A DNA stretch of 40,413 bases from the NCBI GenBank assembly GCA_029252555.1, contig JAQXBF010000021.1:1-40413 (forward strand), given 5' to 3'. This stretch comes from Porticoccaceae bacterium. GTDB taxonomy: Bacteria > Pseudomonadota > Gammaproteobacteria > Pseudomonadales > Porticoccaceae. Under the pieces are notes generated by a model that was given only the letters and a program-made list of their open reading frames with translations, made no database searches and was not told the DNA's origin. Shown in pieces: positions 15,925 to 24,754 of the stretch; position 1 is the stretch's first letter, and the number at the start of each line of letters is the position of its first letter. The translations under genes were made by a program, and so were the position numbers.

Positions 15925-16563
15925 ATGCGCGGAAAATTTATCACCATCGAGGGTACTGAAGGCGTTGGGAAGACCACCAATATTCAGTTTATCCAAGACT
16001 GGCTCAAGGCAAAAAACCTCGCCTACCTTTGTACCCGCGAGCCCGGGGGTACGCCGTTGGCCGAACAGATAAGAGACCTATTGTTGGCACCACGAGATGA
16101 GCTGGTGTGCGATACCGCAGAATTGCTGCTGATGTTTGCCGGCCGCGCGCAACATCTTAATCAGGTGATTGAGCCGACTTTGGGAGAGGGCGCCTGGGTG
16201 CTCTGTGACCGCTTTACTGATGCAACCTACGCCTATCAGGGAGCAGGCCGCGGTATGTGTGCGGATCTAATTTCGGAGCTTGAGCTTATTGTCCAGGGCA
16301 GCTTGCGCCCAGACCTGACTCTTATTCTGGATATCCCTGTGGAAGTTGGCCTAAAGCGCGCCAGCGAGCGCAGTGACCCGGATCGCTTTGAGCAGGAAAA
16401 AACCGAATTTTTCGAACTTGTACGCAATGGCTATCTGAACATTGCTAAAGAGGACCCAGAGCGCTGTGTGGTCATTGACGCATCAAAGTCATTGGAGTCT
16501 GTGCAGAGAGAAATCAGCATTGCCCTGGAAGCCTTCTGGTGCCCATCCGAGGAGTCCGGTTAA
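15925..16563 (+). CDS. tmk: Thymidylate kinase
   Basis: 212 residues; phosphorylates dTMP to dTDP. P-loop EGTEGVGKTT (9-18), the DRF motif (CDRFTDATYAYQGAGRG) that contacts dTMP and phosphates, and a lid region (ERSDPDRFEQE) are present. Arg after the P-loop motif and the lid basic residues follow the usual bacterial type. The stop overlaps the holB start (TAATG), so translation is probably coupled. Confidence 0.96.
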   Translation: MRGKFITIEGTEGVGKTTNIQFIQDWLKAKNLAYLCTREPGGTPLAEQIRDLLLAPRDELVCDTAELLLMFAGRAQHLNQVIEPTLGEGAWVLCDRFTDATYAYQGAGRGMCADLISELELIVQGSLRPDLTLILDIPVEVGLKRASERSDPDRFEQEKTEFFELVRNGYLNIAKEDPERCVVIDASKSLESVQREISIALEAFWCPSEESG

Positions 16564-17528
16564 TGGCCGAGCAAGAATCTCAAGAGCCTATCAGCCTGGC
16601 ACTTCCGCTACCCTGGCAAGGGACCATGTGGCAGGGCTTTATAGAGCGCCTTGATCAGGGGCGGCTGCCCCATGCCATGATGCTTACTGGCTCTCCTGGC
16701 ATAGGGCTTGAGCGTATAGCCACCGCTTTTGCTCAGCGCTTGCTGTGTACTGCGGAGCTGAGTAAGTACGCCTGCGGCACCTGCAAGGGCTGTCAGTTAA
16801 TGATGGCTGGGAATCACCCGGATCTCACTGTGCTTGCCCCACTCGAAGAGGGTAAAGCCATACTTATCGACCCAGTGCGGGATCTGATGAGTAAACTGAG
16901 CAAAACTGCCCAGCAGGGGGGGTGGAAGGTCGCTCTAATAACCCCAGCAGAAGCTATGAATATCAACTCATCCAATGCGCTGCTTAAAAGCCTCGAAGAG
17001 CCCCATGGCAAAACCTTATTGATTTTGCTGTCATACCGGCCAAGCATGGTCTCAGCGACCATTCGCAGCCGCTGTCAGGTGCAAAGTTTACCCCTGCCAG
17101 ATTCAGCTAAAGCGACCCGCTGGCTGGCCGAGGTGAGCGGAGATCTGCAACTGGCGGAAAAAACCCTGGAAATAGCCAGCGGCAGGCCGTTATTAGCCCT
17201 GGATTATATGCAGGGGGGCAGCCTTGAGTTGCGGCAGAACTTTGAAGAGCTGATTAATCAGGTACGGCAGGGAGGCCTGTCGCCAATGGGTGCCGCCCAG
17301 CAATGTCAAAAGCTCAATAGCGACCAGATGCTTGACTGGTTTATGAATTACCTGCACAGGCTGGCTACGGGTGAGTTACAGAATAGCCCAAACCCTGCTT
17401 TATTCGATTTTTCCGATAAGCTGCGCAAAGCCCGTGGCTGGGTATTATCCGGCTCCAATATCAACCCTCAGCTGCTATGGGAAGAGCTGTTTATTGATTG
17501 GCTACAAGTCTTCCGCCGCAGAGGTTAG
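16563..17528 (+). CDS. holB: DNA polymerase III subunit delta'
   Basis: 321 residues; the wrench subunit of the clamp loader. The Zn-binding cysteines are at 62, 71, 74 and 77 (CGTCKGC). As expected for delta', the P-loop is degenerate (GSPGIGLERI, without the Walker Lys), while the SRC motif is kept (TIRSRCQ). The C-terminal collar domain follows. The ATG at 16563 overlaps the tmk stop; the upstream in-frame ATG at 16539 lies within tmk and is not preferred. Confidence 0.94.
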   Translation: MAEQESQEPISLALPLPWQGTMWQGFIERLDQGRLPHAMMLTGSPGIGLERIATAFAQRLLCTAELSKYACGTCKGCQLMMAGNHPDLTVLAPLEEGKAILIDPVRDLMSKLSKTAQQGGWKVALITPAEAMNINSSNALLKSLEEPHGKTLLILLSYRPSMVSATIRSRCQVQSLPLPDSAKATRWLAEVSGDLQLAEKTLEIASGRPLLALDYMQGGSLELRQNFEELINQVRQGGLSPMGAAQQCQKLNSDQMLDWFMNYLHRLATGELQNSPNPALFDFSDKLRKARGWVLSGSNINPQLLWEELFIDWLQVFRRRG

Positions 17529-17648
17529 TGACACAGCAAGGCTATGTGCTAATCTCTTACTAAGTGCTGGTTTTTACAATAAAGGTTTTGCGTTTTAGAT
17601 ATTGCGAGAAGAGTTTTGCAATGATTTGTAGAGGGAGAGATATTTAGG

Positions 17649-18007
17649 ATGGCAAAAGGAACTGGGTTTAGCGGTGGCAAAAGCGGCATTTTAGCCTTAG
17701 AGATCAAAGATGAGCGGGAACTCTATGAGCACTATATGTTGTTTGTTCAGGGTGGTGCGCTATTTGTGCCCACCAAGAAAACCACGAATTGGGCGATGAT
17801 ATTTTCTTTTGGCTGAGTATTTATTTGCGCAAGGACCCAATACCTATGACAGGCAAGGTAGTTTGGGTAACTCATCAGGGCTCCGTTAGTACCAAAAAAG
17901 AAGGTGTTGGTGTGCAGTTTACGGATGAGCAAGCAGAGCTTAAAATATAGATAGAACAGGCTTTAACTGGTACGGTGTACTCGCAGCATCCTACCCTAAC
18001 TATGTAA
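17649..18007 (+). pseudogene. pilZ: pilZ (type IV pilus assembly), frameshifted and with an in-frame stop
   Basis: The ATG at 17649 (TTAGGAT upstream) opens a PilZ-like frame: GGKSGILALEIKDERELYEH, then LFVQGGALFVPTKK, but it ends at a TGA at 17814 after 55 codons. The similarity continues in another frame from the GAA at 17786: ELGDDIFFWLS, then PMTGKVVWVTHQG and GVGVQFTDEQ. One missing base near the AAGAAAACC tract (17776-17783) restores continuity. A TAG at 17948-17950 then interrupts, yet similarity resumes beyond it to a C-terminus ending HPTLTM at a TAA (18005), like the PTHTM end of Pseudomonas PilZ. Two independent lesions argue for true decay rather than one read error. PilZ helps PilB/FimX-dependent pilus assembly; its position between holB and tatD is the canonical one. 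Confidence 0.82.
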
Positions 18008-18027
18008 CCTAAAATAAAAATAACCCT

Positions 18028-18807
18028 ATGCTGGTAGATTCTCATTGTCATCTCGATCACTTAGATTTAACCGATCGGGAGGGCGGCCTTAATGCCGTAA
18101 TAGCTGATGCCGAGGCACAGGGTATTACTCAATTTCTCAGTGTTGCTGTGGATATTCCCACTTCCGCTTCATTAGTTGATCTGACTGCACAACACAGCAA
18201 TATTTACTCATCTGTGGGTGTGCACCCATTGCAAAAAATCGATCAGCCTGTGCCTTCCGTTGAACAGCTGGTTGTATTAGCCAATGCACCCAAAGTGATC
18301 GCCATAGGCGAAACCGGACTGGACAATTTTTATAGCGCAGACACTCACCGGTGGCAGCGTGATAGCTTTATTAACCATCTGCAGGCGAGCCAGCAGACTG
18401 GGCTGCCGATTATTATCCACACTAGAGATGCACGGGAGGAAACTATCGAACTGTTGCGCCAGTACCCCTTGGAGGCTGGTGGTGTAATGCACTGCTTTAC
18501 CGAGACTTGGGAAATGGCCGAGGTCGCCATTGAACTGGGTTTCTATATCTCCTTTTCCGGCATTGTCACCTTTAAAAGTGCTGATGAGCTTCGAGAGGTA
18601 GTGCGCAGGGTGCCCCTGGATCGGCTATTGGTTGAGACGGATTCTCCCTGGCTAGCACCAGTGCCCCATCGGGGCAAACAGAATGAGCCCCAGTATGTCC
18701 GTGAAGTAGCAGAATCTGTTGCCGATCTAAAAGGCATAAGCCTCGAACAATTAGCCGAAATTACCACACAAAATTTCCACCGATTGTTTAGAATACCCTC
18801 AGTTTAA
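18028..18807 (+). CDS. TatD-family metal-dependent hydrolase (DNase)
   Basis: 259 residues; TIM-barrel metallohydrolase. TatD-type enzymes act as 3'-5' exonucleases and in D-tyrosyl-type quality roles; the exact activity here is not fixed. Metal ligands are visible in VDSHCHLDHLDL near the N-terminus, IGETGLDNF, IIHTRDA, HCFTE and VETDSPWLAP. The gene after holB-pilZ is usually the YcfH branch. It starts 20 bases after the pilZ remnant. Confidence 0.93.
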   Translation: MLVDSHCHLDHLDLTDREGGLNAVIADAEAQGITQFLSVAVDIPTSASLVDLTAQHSNIYSSVGVHPLQKIDQPVPSVEQLVVLANAPKVIAIGETGLDNFYSADTHRWQRDSFINHLQASQQTGLPIIIHTRDAREETIELLRQYPLEAGGVMHCFTETWEMAEVAIELGFYISFSGIVTFKSADELREVVRRVPLDRLLVETDSPWLAPVPHRGKQNEPQYVREVAESVADLKGISLEQLAEITTQNFHRLFRIPSV

Positions 18808-18829
18808 AAGTCCCTGAAGAGAAACCATT

Positions 18830-19483
18830 ATGTCCGAGCAGGCTACCCCTGAATCACAGTTTATTATTCGTACTTTTCCGGTTGGGCCACTGGGTTGTAA
18901 TTGCTCGGTAATTGGCGATCGGCTGTCGGGAAGGGCTTTGGTTATTGACCCAGGTGGTAACGCCGATCAAATATTGGCACTGCTGAATGAGCTCAACCTA
19001 AAAGCTATTGCCATTATTCATACCCACGCCCATCTCGATCATATTCTGGCCGCTGGTGAGATTAAAAATGCTACTGGAGCGCCTATTTATCTTCATGAAG
19101 GTGATCAATTTCTCTGGGATATAGTGGAAGAGCAATGTGCTCGCTTTGGGGTGCCTCCAGTCAAACTGCCGGACCCTGACCACTATCTGAAAGACGACCA
19201 TGATCTGGGTTGCTGTGGTGGCGTAGCCATTCATACTCCAGGGCATACACCGGGTTCAATTAGTTTTTATTTTGAAGAGTATAAAACTCTGATTGCTGGA
19301 GACACTCTGTTTCAGGGCAGCATTGGTCGCACTGACTTACCAGGAGGCAATTTCGACCAGATTATTAGCTCCATCAAGGAGCGTATTTATAGTTTAGACG
19401 ACGAAGCCGTCGTGGTAACAGGGCATGGCCCTAACACCAGCATCGGCTACGAAAAAATGGCTAACGGTTTTGTTCGCGGATAA
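18830..19483 (+). CDS. Metallo-beta-lactamase-fold hydrolase (glyoxalase II-like, YcbL type)
   Basis: 217 residues. The metal motif HTHAHLDH (64-71) supplies two-zinc ligands, followed by IHTPGHTPGS, AGDTLFQGSIGRTDL and VVTGHGPNTS. Length and motif spacing match the short YcbL-type glyoxalase II homologues rather than full GloB, which has an extra C-terminal substrate domain. Hydrolysis of S-lactoylglutathione or another thioester is possible; not proven. The dUTPase gene follows 9 bases later. Confidence 0.85.
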   Translation: MSEQATPESQFIIRTFPVGPLGCNCSVIGDRLSGRALVIDPGGNADQILALLNELNLKAIAIIHTHAHLDHILAAGEIKNATGAPIYLHEGDQFLWDIVEEQCARFGVPPVKLPDPDHYLKDDHDLGCCGGVAIHTPGHTPGSISFYFEEYKTLIAGDTLFQGSIGRTDLPGGNFDQIISSIKERIYSLDDEAVVVTGHGPNTSIGYEKMANGFVRG

Positions 19484-19492
19484 GGAATAGAC

Positions 19493-20113
19493 ATGAAACA
19501 ACAATTAGCAACCATGCTTGAACTGCAGAGTGATATGAATACCAAGGTACATGCGGAATGGCGCGACCAGAACTTTGAATGGTATCGCGCAATCTGGGTT
19601 GAATGTGCAGAGCTGCTTGACCATTACGGCTGGAAGTGGTGGAAAAAGCAAACCCCAGATGTGGATCAAATTGCTTTGGAGCTGGTTGATATCTGGCATT
19701 TTGGTTTAAGCCTACTGCTACTGTCTGGTGAGTCTGTAGATGCCATTAGCGTAAAAGTGATTGCCGGCTTTGATGGCCAGCAGGGTAGTGATAATTTTGC
19801 TGTCGATCTCGAGGAGTTCACCGCCCAAACTCTGATAACCAAGGATTTTGATATTGCCGGTTTTGCGCGCCTAATGGACGGTATTAATATGGATTTTGAA
19901 ACCCTCTATGTGGGCTATGTAGGTAAGAATGTGCTCAACTTCTTCCGTCAGGATAATGGCTATAAAGATGGCAGTTACCACAAGCAATGGGGTGGCAAAG
20001 AAGACAACGAGCACCTGGTTGAAATTGTAGCTCAGCTGGATACCAGCGCAGCGACTTTTAAAGATGATTTGTATAGCCGCATGCAATCAACGTATCAAGA
20101 ACTTAACAGCTAA
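19493..20113 (+). CDS. All-alpha dimeric dUTP diphosphatase (MazG-like superfamily)
   Basis: 206 residues; hydrolyses dUTP (and often dUDP) to dUMP, keeping uracil out of DNA and feeding dTMP synthesis. Metal ligands fit ECAELL (Glu37, Glu40) and ELVDIWHF (Glu63, Asp66), with the aromatic-rich YGWKWW loop between them; a second DNFAVDLEEF region and KNVLNFFRQDNGY follow, as in kinetoplastid/Campylobacter-type dUTPases. This form is unrelated to the trimeric Dut of E. coli. It follows the hydrolase by 9 bases and is probably co-transcribed with it. Confidence 0.88.
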   Translation: MKQQLATMLELQSDMNTKVHAEWRDQNFEWYRAIWVECAELLDHYGWKWWKKQTPDVDQIALELVDIWHFGLSLLLLSGESVDAISVKVIAGFDGQQGSDNFAVDLEEFTAQTLITKDFDIAGFARLMDGINMDFETLYVGYVGKNVLNFFRQDNGYKDGSYHKQWGGKEDNEHLVEIVAQLDTSAATFKDDLYSRMQSTYQELNS

Positions 20114-20208
20114 AACTGTGCTGCAGATATATGTTTAATCAATAAGCTTTATATGCCGCTGCGAGGCCTCTCGGCAACCAGCGGTGATGCATTTTTCTGC
20201 GTTGGCAT

Positions 20209-20214
20209 TATAAT
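20209..20214 (+). promoter_or_regulatory. Candidate -10 of the mdh promoter
   Basis: A perfect TATAAT about 66 bases before the mdh start codon, in the only sizeable gap between dut and mdh. No convincing -35 is seen at 16-18 bases (GATGCA-like), so it may depend on an activator. Confidence 0.4.
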
Positions 20215-20280
20215 AGCTGCCTCTAGAAACATGAGAGACCAGAATTCTATAACCACCCATTAGATTTACGGAGATACACT

Positions 20281-21261
20281 GTGACTTCACCCGTTCGCGT
20301 TACTGTTACAGGTGCAGCAGGGCAAATTAGCTATTCCCTTCTGTTCCGCATCGCCGCCGGCGAAATGCTTGGCCCCAATCAGCCTGTTATTTTACAGATG
20401 TTAGAAATTACACCTGCTCTTGAAGCGCTAAAAGGTGTGGCCATGGAACTAGAAGACTGTGCATTTCCGCTACTGGCGGGCATGGTCTGCACAGATGATG
20501 CAGCTGTCGCCTTTAAAGACTCGGATTACGCGCTGCTGGTTGGTGCTCGTCCGAGGGGCCCAGGCATGGAGCGTAAAGACTTGCTAGAGGCCAACGCGGC
20601 GATTTTCTCGGTTCAGGGTAAAGCGCTAAACGACAATGCATCCAAGGATATTAAGGTTCTTGTGGTGGGCAATCCAGCCAACACTAACTCGTTGATTGCT
20701 CAGCGCAATGCACCAGATATTAATCCTCGTCAGTTTACCGCTATGACTCGTTTAGACCACAATCGAGCCATGAGCCAAATTGCCAATAAGACTGGTGCCA
20801 CTATCAATGATGTGACCCATATGACCATCTGGGGTAATCACTCTGCCACTCAGTACCCAGATCTCCACCAAGCCAAAGTTAATGGGCAGGCCGCTATCGA
20901 TATGGTCGATCAATCATGGTACGAAGATGACTTTATCCCTACTGTACAGCAGCGTGGAGCAGCTATTATCGCCGCTCGTGGTGCTTCCAGTGCAGCCTCT
21001 GCCGCCAATGCAGCAATCGCACACATGCGCAGTTGGGCACTGGGCACCGCTGCAGGCGATTGGGTTAGCATGGGTGTCTATAGCGATGGCAGCTATGGCA
21101 TTGCCGAAGGTCTGATTTATTCATTCCCCTGTGTTTGCAAAGACGGCGACTGGGAAATTGTGCAGGGTTTAGAAATCAATGATTTCTCCCGTGCCAAGAT
21201 GACAGCGACTGAAACAGAGTTGGCCGAAGAGCGAGATGCGGTTCAGCACCTGCTGCCGTAA
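20281..21261 (+). CDS. mdh: Malate dehydrogenase (type 2, NAD-dependent)
   Basis: 326 residues; interconverts malate and oxaloacetate in the citric acid cycle. The Rossmann motif [17 protein letters not shown], substrate loop [23 protein letters not shown], and the catalytic Asp-His pair in TRLDHNRA and [13 protein letters not shown] identify the longer MDH form found in Pseudomonas-like and marine bacteria and eukaryotic cytosol, distinct from the 312-residue E. coli type. GTG start with GGAG nine bases upstream. A terminator follows at 21284. Confidence 0.96.
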   Translation: MTSPVRVTVTGAAGQISYSLLFRIAAGEMLGPNQPVILQMLEITPALEALKGVAMELEDCAFPLLAGMVCTDDAAVAFKDSDYALLVGARPRGPGMERKDLLEANAAIFSVQGKALNDNASKDIKVLVVGNPANTNSLIAQRNAPDINPRQFTAMTRLDHNRAMSQIANKTGATINDVTHMTIWGNHSATQYPDLHQAKVNGQAAIDMVDQSWYEDDFIPTVQQRGAAIIAARGASSAASAANAAIAHMRSWALGTAAGDWVSMGVYSDGSYGIAEGLIYSFPCVCKDGDWEIVQGLEINDFSRAKMTATETELAEERDAVQHLLP

Positions 21262-21283
21262 ACCGCAGGTTACTTTGTTAAAT

Positions 21284-21318
21284 AAGACCTCCCAGTTTTG
21301 CTGAGTGGTCTTTTTTTT
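21284..21318 (+). terminator. Rho-independent terminator after mdh
   Basis: AAGACC (21284-21289) pairs with GGTCTT (21307-21312), with partial inner pairing of CCCAG and CTGAG, followed by eight T. Confidence 0.75.
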
Positions 21319-21440
21319 GCCCTGCCTTTCCCTTAGGTTATGGCTAAGGGCAAAATAAACTATTGTTTCAATGGCAGTACTCTGGAAAAGTTTGCTAAAG
21401 TACGCGGCCAAAACAACGTAACTGTACTAAGGAGAAAATA

Positions 21441-21917
21441 GTGGCATTTGCTCACGTCGGGAAAGTCGCTCCGGCCTTTTCACTCTTGGATCAAAGAGGT
21501 AACAAGGTCAGCCTTAAACAGTTTCGAGACAGTAAAAACGTCGTACTTTATTTCTACCCCAAAGCCATGACTCCAGGCTGCACTGTGCAAGCCTGCGGAA
21601 TCCGCGATACTAAAGCAGAATTTGATGCTCTGGACACAGTGGTTTTGGCGGTGAGCCCGGACTCGGTGGATCGACTGGTCAAGTTTGAAGATAAGCAAGA
21701 ACTTAACTTCACGCTGCTGTCCGATGAAGACCATGGCATTATTGATAAATACGGTGCCTGGGACCTGAAGAAATTTATGGGTCGCGAATTTATGGGGGTG
21801 CTGCGCTCCACTTTTATCATTAGCAAAGATGGCCGTATTGCCCATGTGATGGAAAAAGTGAAAACCAAAACCCATCATGAAGATGCCCTTAATTGGGTAA
21901 AAGAAAATCTCAGCTAA
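21441..21917 (+). CDS. bcp: Thioredoxin-dependent thiol peroxidase (Bcp/PrxQ)
   Basis: 158 residues; atypical 2-Cys peroxiredoxin that reduces hydrogen and organic peroxides. The peroxidatic Cys47 lies in PGCTVQACG and the resolving Cys52 five residues later, the PrxQ spacing. GTG start at 21441 with an AAGGAG ribosome site 6-8 bases upstream. The usual YPKA precedes the active site, with Ala-Met in place of the more common Asp/Asn-Xaa. yajC follows after 47 bases. Confidence 0.94.
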   Translation: MAFAHVGKVAPAFSLLDQRGNKVSLKQFRDSKNVVLYFYPKAMTPGCTVQACGIRDTKAEFDALDTVVLAVSPDSVDRLVKFEDKQELNFTLLSDEDHGIIDKYGAWDLKKFMGREFMGVLRSTFIISKDGRIAHVMEKVKTKTHHEDALNWVKENLS

Positions 21918-21964
21918 GATTGCCAGACTTATTTTTATTTAATCCCATTTAAGGAAGTTTATAG

Positions 21965-22291
21965 ATGTTTTTTATTTCAAGTGCCTATGCCCAATCTGCC
22001 AGTGGGCAGGAAGCGAACCCAATGATTACTCTGGTTATGTTTGGTGGCCTGTTTCTGTTTATGTACTTTTTGATTATTCGCCCTCAGCGCAAGCGTCAGA
22101 AAGAGCATGCTAATTTGGTGGGTGCTCTGAATAAGGGTGATGAAGTGGTAATGACTAGCGGCATGCTCGGGAAAATCACCAAGCTGGAAGGTGAGTATGT
22201 GGTTCTTGAGGTGAGCAACAATCTTGAGCTGAAATTCCAGAAGGCCGCCGTTCATGCTGTGTTGCCCAAAGGCACCATCAAAGCTATTTAA
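21965..22291 (+). CDS. yajC: Preprotein translocase accessory subunit YajC
   Basis: 108 residues; single-pass inner-membrane protein of the SecDF-YajC complex. One hydrophobic helix (about 20-39) followed by IIRPQRKRQKEH and the conserved KGDEVVMTSGMLGKI and VLEVSNNLELKFQK segments. It has an AAGGAAG ribosome site. YajC is nearly always in tgt-yajC-secD-secF; here it stands between bcp and a PLP enzyme, with no sec gene nearby. Confidence 0.93.
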   Translation: MFFISSAYAQSASGQEANPMITLVMFGGLFLFMYFLIIRPQRKRQKEHANLVGALNKGDEVVMTSGMLGKITKLEGEYVVLEVSNNLELKFQKAAVHAVLPKGTIKAI

Positions 22292-22339
22292 TCGGTCTTT
22301 TTATAATGGCCGAATCGGGGCCGCGAGCGTGACCCCTAT

Positions 22340-23344
22340 ATGATGATCTCCTACCCAGAAAGACTTAATCTCGCTCAGACACCGACTCCATTCCATGCTC
22401 TGGATCGTCTCTCCGAGCTCCTTCGCGCCGAGGGTGCCCAATGCCCACGAGTGTGGATTAAGCGCGACGATCAAAGCGGCAGCCTGACCACAGGCAACAA
22501 GGTTCGCAAACTCGAATTCTTGCTCTCAGAAGCGCTTGCCCAAGGTTGCGATACTATAATCACGGCTGGTGGCGTGCAGTCCAATCATTGCCGCGCAGTT
22601 GCGGTGCTGGGTGCACAGCTTGGTCTCAAAGTGCATCTGTTACTGCGCTCCGATATCGAACCGCAACCTGTGGGCAATCTCTTAATCGATCAGCTAGTGG
22701 GCGCTACCGTCAGCCATTACAGCCACCATGAGTTTAAAAAGCTTCATCAACTGTTTGACCAATGGCAGCAGTATTATGCGCAGCAGGGTTCAAAGGCCTA
22801 CAGTATTCCCACTGGCGGTAGCAATGGAACTGGGCTTTGGGGTTATATTGCTGCAGCCGAAGAACTGCAGCAGGATTTTGTCCGCGAGAACATTTGCCCC
22901 AGCCATATCATTCATGCCACTGGCTCTGGTGGCACTCAGGCCGGGTTAACCATGGGTTTTAAACTACTTGGCATTGATCTCAATGTAGAGGGCTATGCGG
23001 TCTGCGATAACAACGCCTATTTCCAGCGAAAAGTCAGCGAAGATATTCAGCAATGGGCTGAGCAGTACGCAGTGCCAGTGGATGTAAATGGGTTATCAAT
23101 TGTTACTCATGACCAATATATTGGCCCCGACTACGGCCAGGCGGGCCCAGAGATTTTTGCATGGATTAAAAAGTTAGCCGCTTTAGAAGGGGTTATTTTA
23201 GACCCGGTCTACACCGGCAAAGCTTTCTATGGCATGGTTAAAGACATTCGTCAGGGTCGCTACAGCAATGCGTCTGATATTGTATTTCTCCACACCGGTG
23301 GAATTTTTGGGCTATTCGCCCAGCAACAAAAGCTAGATTATTAA
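22340..23344 (+). CDS. PLP-dependent D-cysteine desulfhydrase / ACC deaminase family enzyme
   Basis: 334 residues, tryptophan-synthase-beta fold. The PLP lysine is Lys54 in TTGNKVRKLEFLL; AGGVQSNHCRAVA is the substrate-binding segment, and the C-terminal DPVYTGKAFYGM is typical. Members split into D-cysteine desulfhydrase (DcyD), ACC deaminase and L-cysteate sulfo-lyase, which differ in few residues, so substrate is not assigned. Start may be at 22340 or the second ATG at 22343. Proximity to an alanine/glycine symporter hints at D-amino-acid catabolism, which is inference. Confidence 0.82.
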   Translation: MMISYPERLNLAQTPTPFHALDRLSELLRAEGAQCPRVWIKRDDQSGSLTTGNKVRKLEFLLSEALAQGCDTIITAGGVQSNHCRAVAVLGAQLGLKVHLLLRSDIEPQPVGNLLIDQLVGATVSHYSHHEFKKLHQLFDQWQQYYAQQGSKAYSIPTGGSNGTGLWGYIAAAEELQQDFVRENICPSHIIHATGSGGTQAGLTMGFKLLGIDLNVEGYAVCDNNAYFQRKVSEDIQQWAEQYAVPVDVNGLSIVTHDQYIGPDYGQAGPEIFAWIKKLAALEGVILDPVYTGKAFYGMVKDIRQGRYSNASDIVFLHTGGIFGLFAQQQKLDY

Positions 23345-23360
23345 AATAATAGGGGCATAT

Positions 23361-24728
23361 ATGTTTGAGCAAATGGTCGACACGGTTAATGGGTTTGTTT
23401 GGGGGCCAGTGATGCTGACCCTTTTATTGGGCACAGGTATCTACCTAACCATTGGCCTGAAAGGAATGACTATTAGTCATATTCCCTATGCCTTTCGCCA
23501 GTTATTTAAAGGTCGCGAGGGCAGTGGTGAAGGTGAAATTACGCCGTTTAATGCCCTGATGACTTCATTATCTTCGACCATTGGTATGGGCAATATCGCC
23601 GGTGTTGCCACAGCCATTGGGCTGGGTGGGCCCGGTGCTCTGTTCTGGATGTGGTGTGCCGCCTTTGTGGGCATGGCCACCAAATATGCTGAAGCGGTGC
23701 TAGCGGTTAACTATCGTGAGACCGACGAGTTAGGGCGCAAAGTGGGCGGCCCCATGTACTACATTAAAAATGGTCTTGGCAAGAACTGGAAATGGCTGGG
23801 CATGGCCTTTGCTCTGTTTGGCTCACTAGCAGGTTTTGGTTTGGCTAATACAGTGCAATCCAATGCCGTGTCTCAGGTTCTGGAAACTAATTTTGCTGTG
23901 CCAACCCTGATCAGCGGGTTGGTAATGGCAGCTCTGGTAGGAATTGTGCTGCTGGGTGGTATCAAGCGTATTGCCGTGGTTGCTGGCAAGCTAGTGCCCT
24001 TTATGGCACTGCTGTATATATCCGCTACAGTGCTGATTCTTATTTCCTATGCAGCGGATATTCCCGCTGCCGTGGTGCTAGTAGTTGATAGCGCCTTTAA
24101 TGGCGCTGCGGCAACCGGAGGCTTCGCTGGAGCCACTCTGATGCTGGCGCTGCGCATGGGTATTGCCCGGGGTATCTTTTCCAACGAGGCTGGCCTGGGT
24201 TCGGCGCCTATAGCCCATGCCGCAGCTGAAACCAACAGCCCAGTGCGCCAGGGTACCATTGCTATGCTAGGTACTTTTATCGATACCCTTATTATTTGTA
24301 CCATGACTGGCTTGGTACTGATTGTGACGGGCGTTTGGAGTGGAGAACCTCAAGGCGCGGCCATGACTCTGGCGGCCTTTAGCAGTGCATTGCCCTTTGG
24401 CGATATAGTGCTTTCAATCTGTGTAGCCTTATTTGCCTTTACCACCATGTTGGGTTGGAGCTATTACGGTGAGCGCTGTGCCGAGTTTTTGTTAGGCCCC
24501 AAGGTAATCACCCCATTTCGCGTGCTCTGGGTGATTGGCATCTTTGTGGGTACTCAGATGAGTCTTGAATTGGTATGGAAAATGACCGATGCGCTCAATG
24601 GGCTTATGGCGATTCCCAATCTTATTGCATTGATTTTGCTGGCTCCTGTAGTATTCAAATTAACGCAGGAGTATTTTGCAGATGAGAATCAGAGCCAGCT
24701 ATCTGACTCTCAAGTTAGCACAAGTTGA
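23361..24728 (+). CDS. Alanine/glycine:cation symporter (AGCS family)
   Basis: 455 residues with about ten to eleven hydrophobic helices. The family marks are visible: a long first helix region, FNALMTSLSSTIGMGNIAGVA, GGPGALFWMW, KYAEAVLAVNYR, GPMYYIKNGLG and GIARGIFSNEAGLGSAPIAHA. Takes up L- or D-alanine, glycine or related small amino acids with Na+. It follows the PLP enzyme by 16 bases, so the two may supply and degrade the same substrate. The 5'-nucleotidase starts 26 bases after it. Confidence 0.93.
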   Translation: MFEQMVDTVNGFVWGPVMLTLLLGTGIYLTIGLKGMTISHIPYAFRQLFKGREGSGEGEITPFNALMTSLSSTIGMGNIAGVATAIGLGGPGALFWMWCAAFVGMATKYAEAVLAVNYRETDELGRKVGGPMYYIKNGLGKNWKWLGMAFALFGSLAGFGLANTVQSNAVSQVLETNFAVPTLISGLVMAALVGIVLLGGIKRIAVVAGKLVPFMALLYISATVLILISYAADIPAAVVLVVDSAFNGAAATGGFAGATLMLALRMGIARGIFSNEAGLGSAPIAHAAAETNSPVRQGTIAMLGTFIDTLIICTMTGLVLIVTGVWSGEPQGAAMTLAAFSSALPFGDIVLSICVALFAFTTMLGWSYYGERCAEFLLGPKVITPFRVLWVIGIFVGTQMSLELVWKMTDALNGLMAIPNLIALILLAPVVFKLTQEYFADENQSQLSDSQVSTS

Positions 24729-24754
24729 TAACCTACGAGTAGCTAGAGAAACCT

